The translations under genes and the position numbers were made by a program. 64,000 nucleotides of DNA. Origin: Bacteroidota bacterium. Lineage in GTDB: Bacteria; Bacteroidota; Bacteroidia; Cytophagales; Cyclobacteriaceae. The stretch spans positions 1-64,000 of the forward strand of contig JAEYWY010000002.1 of NCBI GenBank assembly GCA_023428695.1. The letters run 5' to 3'. Positions 18,541 through 27,783 of the stretch are shown here, piece after piece; position 1 is the stretch's first letter; each line of letters starts with the position of its first letter. Below the pieces are notes generated by a model. It saw nothing but the letters and a program-made list of their open reading frames with translations. It was not told the origin of the DNA and searched no databases.

Positions 18541-21432
18541 TTAGAATGCTGCCCGAACACCGAGGTTATAAAAACGGGTCTGAGGTGCGCTAGTGACGTT
18601 CATTTCGAGTATCTCGCGCTCTTTGGAAATAGTCAGGAGGTCGCTGCCACTTACATATATGGAGACGCCGGTGAAAAACGAGCTCTCCAGCATACCCGCA
18701 GGTAACTCATAGGTCAACTGGATGCGGGCTATATTGAAACGGTTGGTCTTGTACATCCAGAAGTCAGAGTTTCTGAAGTTGTTAATCCCGTTCGTTGTAG
18801 TCAGGCGGGGATATGTAGCGGTTTCTTTTGTCTCCTCGGTCCATCTGTCGCGTACGACTTCAGAATACTTTCTGTTGCCGTATACCCAGAAGTAGGAACT
18901 ATTCTTGAAGCCGTAGCCTCCGAAACTCGCTGTCCCCAAAGCAAATAACGTAAAGCCTTTCCACCGCGCGGTAAGATTAATCCCGCCGACAAACGGTGCG
19001 CCATACCAGCCTCCTCTTCCCAGGTACACCTCGTCGCGCTCGTTAATTATCCCGTCACCGTTTTGATCAACATACTTGATGTCTCCAGGCCGGATGGTGC
19101 CGCCAAACTTTTGTTCCGGACTATTGTCGATCTCATCTTGTGTTTGAAACAGGCCCGCACTCTTCAGTCCCCACAAGGCATCCAGGGGCTTGCCAGTTCC
19201 ATTCTGATATTCGTCCTCGTAATTCTCATCCAGTCGGGTTGCTTTGGACGTGTGATACATTCCTGAAAAGCCGAGTGAAAGACCAACGTCCCCAATGTTT
19301 TTGTTTATCGCGACATTGAAGTCAACACCCTTGCGCTGGTGATTGTTGTAATTTGCGTAAGGTATGAATGACGCATCAGGATAGTACGTCCAGAAGTAAC
19401 TCGGATATGTTGTCAAAGGCTGGATGATCAACCCCTCCATTGTGTTAACAAAGAAAGAGACATCTGCAGTGATCAATCTGTCCCATACCGATGTTCGCAG
19501 ATTTAATGAAAACTCTTTTCTGTTCACGAAATCAAGGCTGCTATTAGCTCCCCGAATGGAATTCGTCGAGCGCTCAGAAGCGCCGTCGTACCATCCCCAC
19601 CATGCTCCGTTTGCCTGCGTGTAGTTTGCCTCGGTAAGATAAAACTCCTGGTCACCATCCATTATATCCAGGTCTGACTTCAGGAGGCTTCCCGACGCGC
19701 TGAGAATCACGTCATCGAATACTGAGGAGTTGGCCAAAAAGCCTTCGCGGCTTAACTTCCATCCCAACGTACCGGAATAAGACAATCCATTGCGATTACC
19801 TTCAGCAAGCTTTGCCGAATGCACCAAAGCCGTTCCCAGATCTACGAAGTACTTGTGCTGATAGTCATAATTCACCTGCAGGCCAAGGTTCGCATTTCCG
19901 ATACGATGGTACACTCCCGAACGGGTTTGCTGATATCCATTAGCGACAAGTCGGGCGGAGATGTTGTGATCGCTGCCCACCGTCGTCACATAATTGAAAT
20001 AAGAATTCATCGCGATGGTCTGACGGCTGCTGCTTGCGCTGATGTTCTGCACACCCGATTTTGTGTCATTATTGTACTTGTTCTCTGCAGGGATAACAAG
20101 AACATCCTCGCCGTTGTAGTTGTACCAGTTCGGAGCGTAGACCGCGTACGTGTTATTGTAGGAAGTGTTATAGGTAGTCGAGTAATCGATAGCATACTGC
20201 GTATGAAACGAAAGTCCCTTCATAATTCTGGACAGATCAAAATTCAATCCCGCGTCGAATTGAAACTGACGGCTCGTCCATTTGCTGTAACCTGCTGCAT
20301 AATAGTCGGCGAAAACATTTGTCAGGTCAGTTTGTGACCCGCCAAGCAGATATTTTCCATCGATGATGTTACTTCCGCCTTCAATGGTCTGGAGAGTAAC
20401 CTGATCATTGGGGTCGATGTAACTCAGTGGAATGAGCGGAGCTACGCGATTCGGCCGCATTGTTGCAGAATACGTCCAGTAGTTGTCAACGTTATCCGGG
20501 TTGTCCGGATCGCTATCGGCCGCATTAGCAGTTCGCGCGTTGTAAAAGGTTGCGTTGGCGCTTACAAAAGCGGTAATGGATTTTGTAATGGCCAGGTCTA
20601 CGTTACCGCGTACATTGAGGCGATCGATGTAGTTATGTTTAGCTTCACCGAACTTGAAGACATCCCCCTGGCGATAGTATCCAATATTTGTATAGAACCT
20701 TGACTTCTCATTACCTCCGGAGAATTCAGTGGTAATGTCGCTTCTGTTGTAAGCTTTGCGCAGATAGTCTGAAGAATAAAAATCAACATCGGGGTACCTG
20801 TAAGGGTTCAATCCGGAAGCTGAATAGTAGATCTCTTCTTCACTGTAACGCGGAGCCTCACCATCATTTGTGATTGCTTCATTGTAGAGCGTCATATATT
20901 CGGCTGAACCAAGATACTTGGGATAGCTCTTCGAGACGTGGAAGCCGGTATTCGCGCGGACATTGATCTTCAATGATTCTGATGTTCCCCTCTTGGTCGT
21001 AATGTAGACAACGCCTTTTGCAGCACGACTACCATATAGCATTACGGCTGCTGCACTCTTTAGAAAAGTGATCTGCTGGATTTCAGTAGGCATCACGTTG
21101 TTGGCATCCCGGGGTATCCCGTCAACAAGTACAAGGCAGTCGTCCAATCCCCACACCGAACCGCCGGTCCAACCACCTACAAACGCCTGCATGTTGTCCA
21201 GGCTATACGTGGAATAGTTTTTCCCTATTAGTTCGGTCATATCAACGACGGTCGCGCCGCCGAGAAACTGGCTCTCCGGAATTTTCCGGAAAGCTCCCTG
21301 TACAGTCGGCGACACATCAGTCGCGACTGTAGTCGAGTCAGGTTGGTTCTCTTCGATGTCCTGTGCATTCACGACGGCAACCCCGAAGAACACAGCACAT
21401 AAAATGAAACTTAGCTGTATACAATATTTCAT
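18541..21432 (-). CDS. xusC: SusC-like TonB-dependent transporter lacking the N-terminal carboxypeptidase-D-like domain (XusC-like)
   Basis: 963-aa TonB-dependent outer-membrane barrel of the SusC/RagA family. The signal peptide MKYCIQLSFILCAVFFGVAV ends near VNAQ. The plug domain begins soon after, with CLVLVDGIPRD and VMLYGSRAAKGVVYITTKRG. The usual CarboxypepD_reg-like domain (SGRVxD...GLPGVNV) seen in the other four SusCs here is absent, replaced by a short acidic linker. The frame extends to 21510, but ATG 21432 gives a proper signal peptide. That leaves a 120-bp gap after xusB, so a secondary promoter or processing site is possible there. It pairs with the SusD encoded just downstream. 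The barrel C-terminus ends RFYNLGVRAAF. Confidence 0.92.
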   Translation of the reverse strand: MKYCIQLSFILCAVFFGVAVVNAQDIEENQPDSTTVATDVSPTVQGAFRKIPESQFLGGATVVDMTELIGKNYSTYSLDNMQAFVGGWTGGSVWGLDDCLVLVDGIPRDANNVMPTEIQQITFLKSAAAVMLYGSRAAKGVVYITTKRGTSESLKINVRANTGFHVSKSYPKYLGSAEYMTLYNEAITNDGEAPRYSEEEIYYSASGLNPYRYPDVDFYSSDYLRKAYNRSDITTEFSGGNEKSRFYTNIGYYRQGDVFKFGEAKHNYIDRLNVRGNVDLAITKSITAFVSANATFYNARTANAADSDPDNPDNVDNYWTYSATMRPNRVAPLIPLSYIDPNDQVTLQTIEGGSNIIDGKYLLGGSQTDLTNVFADYYAAGYSKWTSRQFQFDAGLNFDLSRIMKGLSFHTQYAIDYSTTYNTSYNNTYAVYAPNWYNYNGEDVLVIPAENKYNNDTKSGVQNISASSSRQTIAMNSYFNYVTTVGSDHNISARLVANGYQQTRSGVYHRIGNANLGLQVNYDYQHKYFVDLGTALVHSAKLAEGNRNGLSYSGTLGWKLSREGFLANSSVFDDVILSASGSLLKSDLDIMDGDQEFYLTEANYTQANGAWWGWYDGASERSTNSIRGANSSLDFVNRKEFSLNLRTSVWDRLITADVSFFVNTMEGLIIQPLTTYPSYFWTYYPDASFIPYANYNNHQRKGVDFNVAINKNIGDVGLSLGFSGMYHTSKATRLDENYEDEYQNGTGKPLDALWGLKSAGLFQTQDEIDNSPEQKFGGTIRPGDIKYVDQNGDGIINERDEVYLGRGGWYGAPFVGGINLTARWKGFTLFALGTASFGGYGFKNSSYFWVYGNRKYSEVVRDRWTEETKETATYPRLTTTNGINNFRNSDFWMYKTNRFNIARIQLTYELPAGMLESSFFTGVSIYVSGSDLLTISKEREILEMNVTSAPQTRFYNLGVRAAF

Positions 21433-21552
21433 AAAGTTTAATTTTTTGCTACCGACAAATGAACGCTCATGATTTCCCTGGCTCGGCAAAAGCGTAAAAT
21501 GAGTTTTCATTATCGGAAGATTTGGTTTGAATCATTTCTAAGTTGCGTGACC

Positions 21553-23499
21553 TTACCATCCCGGGTTCTGTTCAAATTCAGGATACATTGACACATCAGA
21601 TATCTTGAGCGGAAACCAGTAGTGTCTTGCTCCAAACTGCCGGGTTAGAATTTCCACTTCACGGAAGTTGGCAACGCGCGCGTCTCTTGGATCATTTTCC
21701 TTGAAGAAGTCAATAGATTCAAGTCGATCAAACTCCTGCGCGGTCTTTACGTTATAGGGATACTCCGTGAGCAGCAACCAGCGCTGGAGGTCGTTGAAAC
21801 GAAAACCTTCAAACGACAACTCAACCGCTCGTTCTCTGCGAACTTCGTCCAAAAACTTCTCCTTGCTTCCGGTATACGACGCACTCACGTGCCCGGCGCC
21901 AACGCGATCGCGAAGCGTATTGATTGCATCTTCCGCTGTCTTATTGAAGTTGTTGGATTTTCCTGAAGCGCCACCGAAAACTGCACATGCTTCGGCGTAC
22001 ATGAGATAGATATCCGCGAGACGCATATAGGGCAAATAGACATGGAGGTTACCACTCCAGTTGTAAGCGCCGTCATATTTATTGGCCGTGTGCGGCACGA
22101 GTTTCTGAATGAAATATCCAGTACGGCTACCGTTAGCTGCACTTCGCATGGTACCGTTGGTGTGAAGACCTGTGTAACGCAGGTATTCCATGTCTGGTGG
22201 CATTGCGGCATTTACATATTTGAATCCATCGAATACGATGTCGTGATAAAAGCGCGGATCGCGATCTTTGAAGGGATAAGCGGGATCAAAACCTGAAGCC
22301 GGATCGTCCAACGGCAAACCATTGGCCATCCCATAGAACTTCACATAGTTCGCTGTGGGGTGGTGAATGATATTATCGTGCTCTACTATTCCCTGAACCT
22401 TAGGACCGAATGTCTTGGTAGTGTTCCAGTTGCTACCGTTGAAATCTGTGGAAGGCCCGCGGAAAATAGCTTCGGTAGATCCGGGCATCAGCCAGTTTTG
22501 TCCTGTAGTATAGAAGATGTCACTAAAGCGTGAAGCTGCTCCCGGTGATTTTTTATGGTCGTATACGTTTTCAAAGTCGAATTCTGCCAAGGCATATTGT
22601 GTCTGGCCACTTTCCACAAGAGCCAGCAATTCACCAAATGCTTCGGCTGCTTTTCTCGCATACGCCTCGTCATAGTTGTAAGTATTGCCACCACCGGTCT
22701 GCGGACCGTTCTTCATAAGGGGACTCGCTGCCCAGAGGTAATTCTTACCGAGGTATCCCAGCGCCATGATTTTGTTTATGCGCAACTGGTTCTTCCCGAC
22801 TGTATTTCTTCCGACCGAGGTATTATCCCAGTTTATCGGCAACAAGGATGCTGCCTTGACGAGATCCTCAGCTGCCCTGTCGGCACACTCCTGATAACTG
22901 AGTCTTGGAAGAGTTGGCTTCTCGTCAGCAGGAAGTACAATGTCTATATAAGGAAGGCCTCCGAACCATTGCATCAACTCGAAATGCCACCAGGCGCGGA
23001 AGAAATACAACTGCCCGGCTATCACATTCTTTTCTTCCTGTGTCGCCGAAGTGAGCAGCTCAAGATTCTCCAACCCGATATTAGCCTTTCGGATACAATA
23101 CCAGGCATGAGGCCACAAAGCGTGGTCAAATTTATTGGTAGACGTCGGATTCGTACTTGGCTTGTCCAGCCAGGCACCGGGCTGGCTCATACGTCCCGCC
23201 TGCCAGGCCCAGAAATTCCCCAGGTCCACCTGGTTCGTCATGTGCCAGCTTCCCTCAAGGTTGAAGATTTCGTCGTCACCCCAATTCCATGAGGTTGTCC
23301 AGTAATGCTTCTCCTTATCCGGAATGCAATTGTAGATTTCTTCGATGAAACCCTGGAAGTTTCTGAAGTTCTTGAATGCTTCGCCCTCGGACACGATAGA
23401 ATCCGCCTCCTTGTCCAGGAAGTCCTGGCACGCCTGCAGGGCAAACGTTGCAGCGATCAGAAAAGCGCCGCGTAATAGTGTCTTATATATCTTCTTCAT
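21553..23499 (-). CDS. xusB: SusD-like glycan-binding lipoprotein, first pair of the xylan locus (XusB-like)
   Basis: 648-aa SusD/RagB family lipoprotein. The signal MKKIYKTLLRGAFLIAATFA ends in LQAC with lipidated Cys24, followed by QDFLDKE. The scaffold has YFFRAWWHFELMQWFGGLPY, a canonical SusD helix pair, and the C-terminus has RRERAVELSFEGFRFNDLQRW. It lies 10 bp downstream of its SusC partner, so the two are co-translated. It sits at the surface and hands xylan fragments to the SusC. Length and motifs are typical of the larger SusD proteins at position B of xus clusters. Ligand specificity is inferred from synteny. Confidence 0.95.
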   Translation of the reverse strand: MKKIYKTLLRGAFLIAATFALQACQDFLDKEADSIVSEGEAFKNFRNFQGFIEEIYNCIPDKEKHYWTTSWNWGDDEIFNLEGSWHMTNQVDLGNFWAWQAGRMSQPGAWLDKPSTNPTSTNKFDHALWPHAWYCIRKANIGLENLELLTSATQEEKNVIAGQLYFFRAWWHFELMQWFGGLPYIDIVLPADEKPTLPRLSYQECADRAAEDLVKAASLLPINWDNTSVGRNTVGKNQLRINKIMALGYLGKNYLWAASPLMKNGPQTGGGNTYNYDEAYARKAAEAFGELLALVESGQTQYALAEFDFENVYDHKKSPGAASRFSDIFYTTGQNWLMPGSTEAIFRGPSTDFNGSNWNTTKTFGPKVQGIVEHDNIIHHPTANYVKFYGMANGLPLDDPASGFDPAYPFKDRDPRFYHDIVFDGFKYVNAAMPPDMEYLRYTGLHTNGTMRSAANGSRTGYFIQKLVPHTANKYDGAYNWSGNLHVYLPYMRLADIYLMYAEACAVFGGASGKSNNFNKTAEDAINTLRDRVGAGHVSASYTGSKEKFLDEVRRERAVELSFEGFRFNDLQRWLLLTEYPYNVKTAQEFDRLESIDFFKENDPRDARVANFREVEILTRQFGARHYWFPLKISDVSMYPEFEQNPGW

Positions 23500-23509
23500 T
23501 GATGTTCAA

Positions 23510-26500
23510 TTAAAGTGAGAGTCGGAGACCAAAGTTGTAGCGCTTCACAGTTGGGTAAGCGCCCTGACCGCCTGCTCCGGCGAAATTGGATTCACGGTCA
23601 TCAGGCATCCTTGACCATACCCAGAGGTTGTTTCCGTTTATGAAAATCCGCAGGGCAGAAAATCCGAGCCTGCCAAGTTCACCCGGACTAAATGTGTAGG
23701 CGAGCTCGGCGTTTTTCAATCGCGCATAAGATCCATCGAAGAGGAATTGAGTTCCAGTGTAGTAGCTCGGAGTGGACAGCCATCGCGGCACGACAACATC
23801 TGCGTCGGGTGTTTCCCTCGACCACCATGTTCCCATATCATACACGGTGTTGAGACGACTGCCGAAACTGTTCAGCGGAACATCGCGTGTCACATTGCTA
23901 ACGCCGTAGAACTGAACAAATCCACTGAATCCTTTCCATTCAAATCCAACCGTAGCGTTAAATGTGTTCTGCGGAGTGTCCGAATAGCCATATGGAACTC
24001 TGTCTGAATCATCGACGATGCCGTCGCCATTGAAATCGATGATATAGTAGTCTCCCGGAAGTTTCTGATTATCGTTCGTATTGAGTTGGGGAGTTCCGTA
24101 TATCTGATCGTATGTATTTACGAATCCCGCGTCAACCCAGGAGCGGTGTTGATTGATGGGGTAACCAGCTCTTTTCCGATAATCGTCGTACAGGGCCGGA
24201 TCATCCGCGTTGAGAATCTTGTTCTTGGAGTGCGTCATGTTGAGGTTAGCCCACAGACGAACGCCATTCGATAACGCTTTGCTGATATTAAGAACGATTT
24301 CATAACCTTGCGCCCGAACAGATCCGAGGTTCGCCGCAGGTGGCGTAGTACCATAGTAAGAAGGTACCGCGCGATCTTCCCCGCGGACGATAATATCGAA
24401 ACGCTTATCGCGGAAGAAATCGACACTACCCGAAATTGTTCCCTTCAGGAAGGCATAGTCTATACCTGCATTGAACTTGCGCACCGTTTCCCAGCGTACA
24501 TCCGGATTTCCAACGGCTTGCTCGCGGAACCAGGTGTAAGGACTGGTACCCTGATTCAGATCAAGTGACGATTCGCCTCCATACTCCCATTGGGTCATGT
24601 ACAACCACCGGAGCGGCTGACCATTTCTCATCAGGTTATCATCACCAATCTCACCGTAGGAAGCTCTGAGTTTAAGAAGGTCGAGGAAGTCAATGTTGTC
24701 CATGAAGGATTCCTCGGTCAACGCCCATCCAAGTGCTCCGGAATTGAAGAATGCAAATCGGTATTCTTCGCTGAATCGTTCGGAACCATTGTATGCCCCG
24801 TTGTACTCTACAAAGTACTTGTTGTTGAAATCATAAGTTGCGCGGAAGATCCAGTCTTCCCGGAACCGTGGTATCTGGTGACCCGATGCTCTTTGTTCCC
24901 GCATTAGCATACCCATAGCGTGGACGTTGTGCTTGCCGAAGCTGCGGGTCCAGCTTGGCTGAATCTGGAAGTTCAGGTTACGCTCTGTCAGACCGTTATC
25001 CACTTCACCTGCGGAGTGATTCCACAACACACCCTGCATGAAGTCGAACTTGTTGTTCTGATCGTAATCAATCTTGTAAGTCGCTTTACCGGTAATAGGA
25101 TCGATCCACTTTTGTTGTGCATCATTAAACAAGTCATTCACACCACGATTGAATTCGACAAATCCGTTATCCCATGAAATTGAACCTCTGAAATTCAACC
25201 CCTTCGTGATCATGTCCAGCTTTTGTTCCAGAATAAAGTCGGTATTTATACGCGTGTTGGTTGTCGTCATCGCGCCTCCAAGTGCGAGGTTCGCAGCGGA
25301 GTTGCTGACGTTTGAGATGTCCGGATAATATCCCCATGAGCCATCCGAATATTTCGGCATAAATACATCGGGAGCGATATTGTATGCACCAGCCCACTGC
25401 TGAGCTACTGCCCAGTCTGAGTTGTTTCTCTGGTTCCACGGACTCTTCCTTACGCCGTTTGATCCGGAGAGATTGACTTTGAAGACTGTTGTCTTTGTCA
25501 ACTGGAAATCGAGGTTACTCCGCACGTTCAGGCGATTGAATCCATAACCAGGATCGTAATTACGACCGTTGTCCCAGACTCTGAAAAGGTCACCTTCATA
25601 CTGGAAGTCCGCCGAGGCAAAATATTTCAGCACCGATGTACCACCCGAAACACTTAGGTTAGCGTTGTACGCCATCGCGTAACTCTTGAATAGCTCCTTT
25701 TGCCAGTCAATATTCGGATAGCGCTCCGCCTGTTCCTGATTTACGGGATTGCGATACATTTCAATAAACGACTGAGGCCGGATGTAGGCCCAGGAATCAG
25801 GCGACACGCCCAGTTCGTGTTCGATGGCAACATTACGCGCCATCAACGCGTCGTAGGAGTCTAATTTATTTGGAAGCCTTGATGGCGCCTTGACTGTTGA
25901 ACTAAAGGTGAAGTCGATCTTGGCCGATCCTTCCTTTCCGCGTTTTGTTGTGATGAGGATAACACCGTTGGCTCCCTTAACGCCAAAAACCGCGGTGGCC
26001 GAGGCATCTTTCAAAACCGAGATGGATTCAACTGCGTTGAGGTCAACCCCTCGCATCGGACGTTCCACACCATCGACCAGGATGAGTGGCTCTCTGTTGT
26101 TCCAGGAACTGGCTGCACGAATAAGGATCATCGGATCTTCGTCACCGGGCATACCGCTACTTGACATGGTTACAACCCCGGGAAGATTTCCGGTAAGGGC
26201 GGCACCCACGTTCGATACGCCACCGGCGCGCTGAAGCACCGCTCCGGAGGTCTGCGTGATTGCACCCACGATACTCTCCTTCTTCTGTTCGCCATAGCCA
26301 ACGATTACGACCTCGGACAACGCAAGTACATCCGTTGCAAGGGTTATGTTGATTACAGCGTTCTGACCCACAACAACTTCCTGCGCTACGTATCCAATAG
26401 AACTGAATACCAACACGGATTCAGCTGACGGAACTGCCAGACTAAATCTTCCGTCAATATCTGTTACGGTCCCGGTTGTGGTTCCCTTTACAATCACGTT

Positions 26501-26749
26501 TACCCCTGGCAGACCTTCGTTATTTTCCTGGTCGACTACCCGACCGGAGACCGAACGCTGAAGGGTAAAGATTTCTCTCGCCGGGCTTGCAAATTCTTCT
26601 TCGACCGTTCCGTCACGGAATCCGGCCTTCAGATCTGAAGCCGACACTACTCCGACCATTAAGCACTGAACACAGATACCAATCAGGGTATGTATCGTGG
26701 CTCGCCGGATTTGTCGTTGTAATTGTCTTATCATAGGTTGATGGTTCAT
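23510..26749 (-). CDS. xusA: SusC-like TonB-dependent transporter, first gene of the xylan operon (XusA-like)
   Basis: 1079-aa SusC/RagA outer-membrane transporter. An N-terminal signal (hydrophobic ATIHTLIGICVQCLMVGVVS) is followed by a roughly 30-residue spacer. A CarboxypepD_reg-like domain lies at about residues 63-140 (SGRVVDQENNEGLPGVNVIV). The plug follows, with SEVVIVGYGEQKKESIVGAI, PLILVDGVERPM and ATAVFGVKGANGVILITTKR. The remainder is a 22-strand type barrel ending YNFGLRLSL. An alternative start at Met6 (26734) is possible. It is first in the operon that runs to the GH10 xylanase, and the 1-kb region upstream should hold the regulated promoter. Confidence 0.95.
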   Translation of the reverse strand: MNHQPMIRQLQRQIRRATIHTLIGICVQCLMVGVVSASDLKAGFRDGTVEEEFASPAREIFTLQRSVSGRVVDQENNEGLPGVNVIVKGTTTGTVTDIDGRFSLAVPSAESVLVFSSIGYVAQEVVVGQNAVINITLATDVLALSEVVIVGYGEQKKESIVGAITQTSGAVLQRAGGVSNVGAALTGNLPGVVTMSSSGMPGDEDPMILIRAASSWNNREPLILVDGVERPMRGVDLNAVESISVLKDASATAVFGVKGANGVILITTKRGKEGSAKIDFTFSSTVKAPSRLPNKLDSYDALMARNVAIEHELGVSPDSWAYIRPQSFIEMYRNPVNQEQAERYPNIDWQKELFKSYAMAYNANLSVSGGTSVLKYFASADFQYEGDLFRVWDNGRNYDPGYGFNRLNVRSNLDFQLTKTTVFKVNLSGSNGVRKSPWNQRNNSDWAVAQQWAGAYNIAPDVFMPKYSDGSWGYYPDISNVSNSAANLALGGAMTTTNTRINTDFILEQKLDMITKGLNFRGSISWDNGFVEFNRGVNDLFNDAQQKWIDPITGKATYKIDYDQNNKFDFMQGVLWNHSAGEVDNGLTERNLNFQIQPSWTRSFGKHNVHAMGMLMREQRASGHQIPRFREDWIFRATYDFNNKYFVEYNGAYNGSERFSEEYRFAFFNSGALGWALTEESFMDNIDFLDLLKLRASYGEIGDDNLMRNGQPLRWLYMTQWEYGGESSLDLNQGTSPYTWFREQAVGNPDVRWETVRKFNAGIDYAFLKGTISGSVDFFRDKRFDIIVRGEDRAVPSYYGTTPPAANLGSVRAQGYEIVLNISKALSNGVRLWANLNMTHSKNKILNADDPALYDDYRKRAGYPINQHRSWVDAGFVNTYDQIYGTPQLNTNDNQKLPGDYYIIDFNGDGIVDDSDRVPYGYSDTPQNTFNATVGFEWKGFSGFVQFYGVSNVTRDVPLNSFGSRLNTVYDMGTWWSRETPDADVVVPRWLSTPSYYTGTQFLFDGSYARLKNAELAYTFSPGELGRLGFSALRIFINGNNLWVWSRMPDDRESNFAGAGGQGAYPTVKRYNFGLRLSL

Positions 26750-27783
26750 TGTGCGAAAATTCTAACAGGTGGACTCCACTCAGGTATTCCAGAGCGGGGT
26801 GAGATTTTCTGCCGTTCAGCTTGTGTTGATCGGTGTTTTCATACATTCGTTTTTTTGAAAGAGCCTGGCGGAACCGCCGCTCCCGGTTGAGAACAAGATT
26901 TTCGGACACGGCAGGAGTGCGGCGTTTTTTGCCGGAAATTCCATCCGTCGTTGTGAACCTCGGCTGTCGGCTGCTCCAAATCGATAAAGACGAGCCCGGG
27001 TGAGGGCATTTTCGACTAGCATGACCAATCTGCTCACAGCCATTTCGGAGGTTAAAAGGTTTGGTGGGCCGACCGTGGGTATAAAATCAATTCAATCGTT
27101 TGAGATACCCTATGCAATCGACGTAAACAAATATATCCCGGCGCACGGCCACACCGATAATATTATGTTACATGCTTTTCTCTGTATGTTACATCTTTGT
27201 AAATCGCTGTTTGATAGTCCGTTGCATGCACAATTGCAACAGAATTTTTACCCGCTTACCAGCCCGCCTATCACTTTTGAAACATCAATTGTCGAAGCTG
27301 TTTCAGCAATTCGAAGGCATCCATTTGCTCGCGCGGCGTTGGCATGGAAAAGCCCTTATCAATGACTGCCACCTGGGATCAGTAAGTCACCCCGGACATT
27401 TCATAATCAGTTTGGACGGGATAAGGTTGGCATCGCTTCAGAAAGCTGCGGCCGGCCCTGGAAAAATGTGTTGCGGTCGAAGGCCCCTCAGGATGGGAAA
27501 TTTATTCCTTCACAATGCCCTGGCCTGGAGCGGGTGCAGCAGTTCGTGGTGTCATGACGAAATCCGATTTTCAACCTGCCGCCGGAAAAAATTCGGGTAG
27601 GTGCTCCATTCAAAAATTCGACGACGGAGGCGAATATCCACCCGTTCCAATATCACGCCATTTAAATAACCTAAAAGCATATGTTATAAAATCGTTCTAT
27701 TAGCGGTTTGTTTGTCCTATCTTTTCACATGTCTCAATTTCTCTCGGGAGAATCAGACTACTTATTAACCTAAAAAGCCTAGA
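26750..27783. other. Long non-coding divergent region between xusA and tldD
   Basis: About 1.03 kb without a recognisable gene. The open frames on either strand have no family features. A possible minus-strand -7 element TATATTTG (matching TAnnTTTG) is at 27128-27135, but no matching -33 TTTG is seen at normal spacing. On the plus strand, ATTAACCTAA at 27764-27773 precedes the tldD ATG and is shared with leaders of three SusC genes. The region should contain the HTCS-controlled xus promoter and the tldD promoter. Confidence 0.6.
27764..27773 (+). promoter_or_regulatory. Leader motif ATTAACCTAA before tldD
   Basis: Ten bases ending 10 nt before the ATG at 27784. The same motif, as ATTAACCTAAT, occurs 5-11 nt before the ATGs of three SusC genes on the other strand. 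It may be a translation-initiation leader or a conserved UTR element. Confidence 0.4.

Noticed and set aside
22555..23292. 245-codon ORF antisense to the first xylan SusD
   Set aside because: Shadow ORF; the sense strand carries a full SusD.
27172..27600. 142-codon plus-strand ORF in the 1-kb intergenic region
   Set aside because: Cys/Arg-rich low-quality translation with no family features, and it overlaps other chance ORFs.
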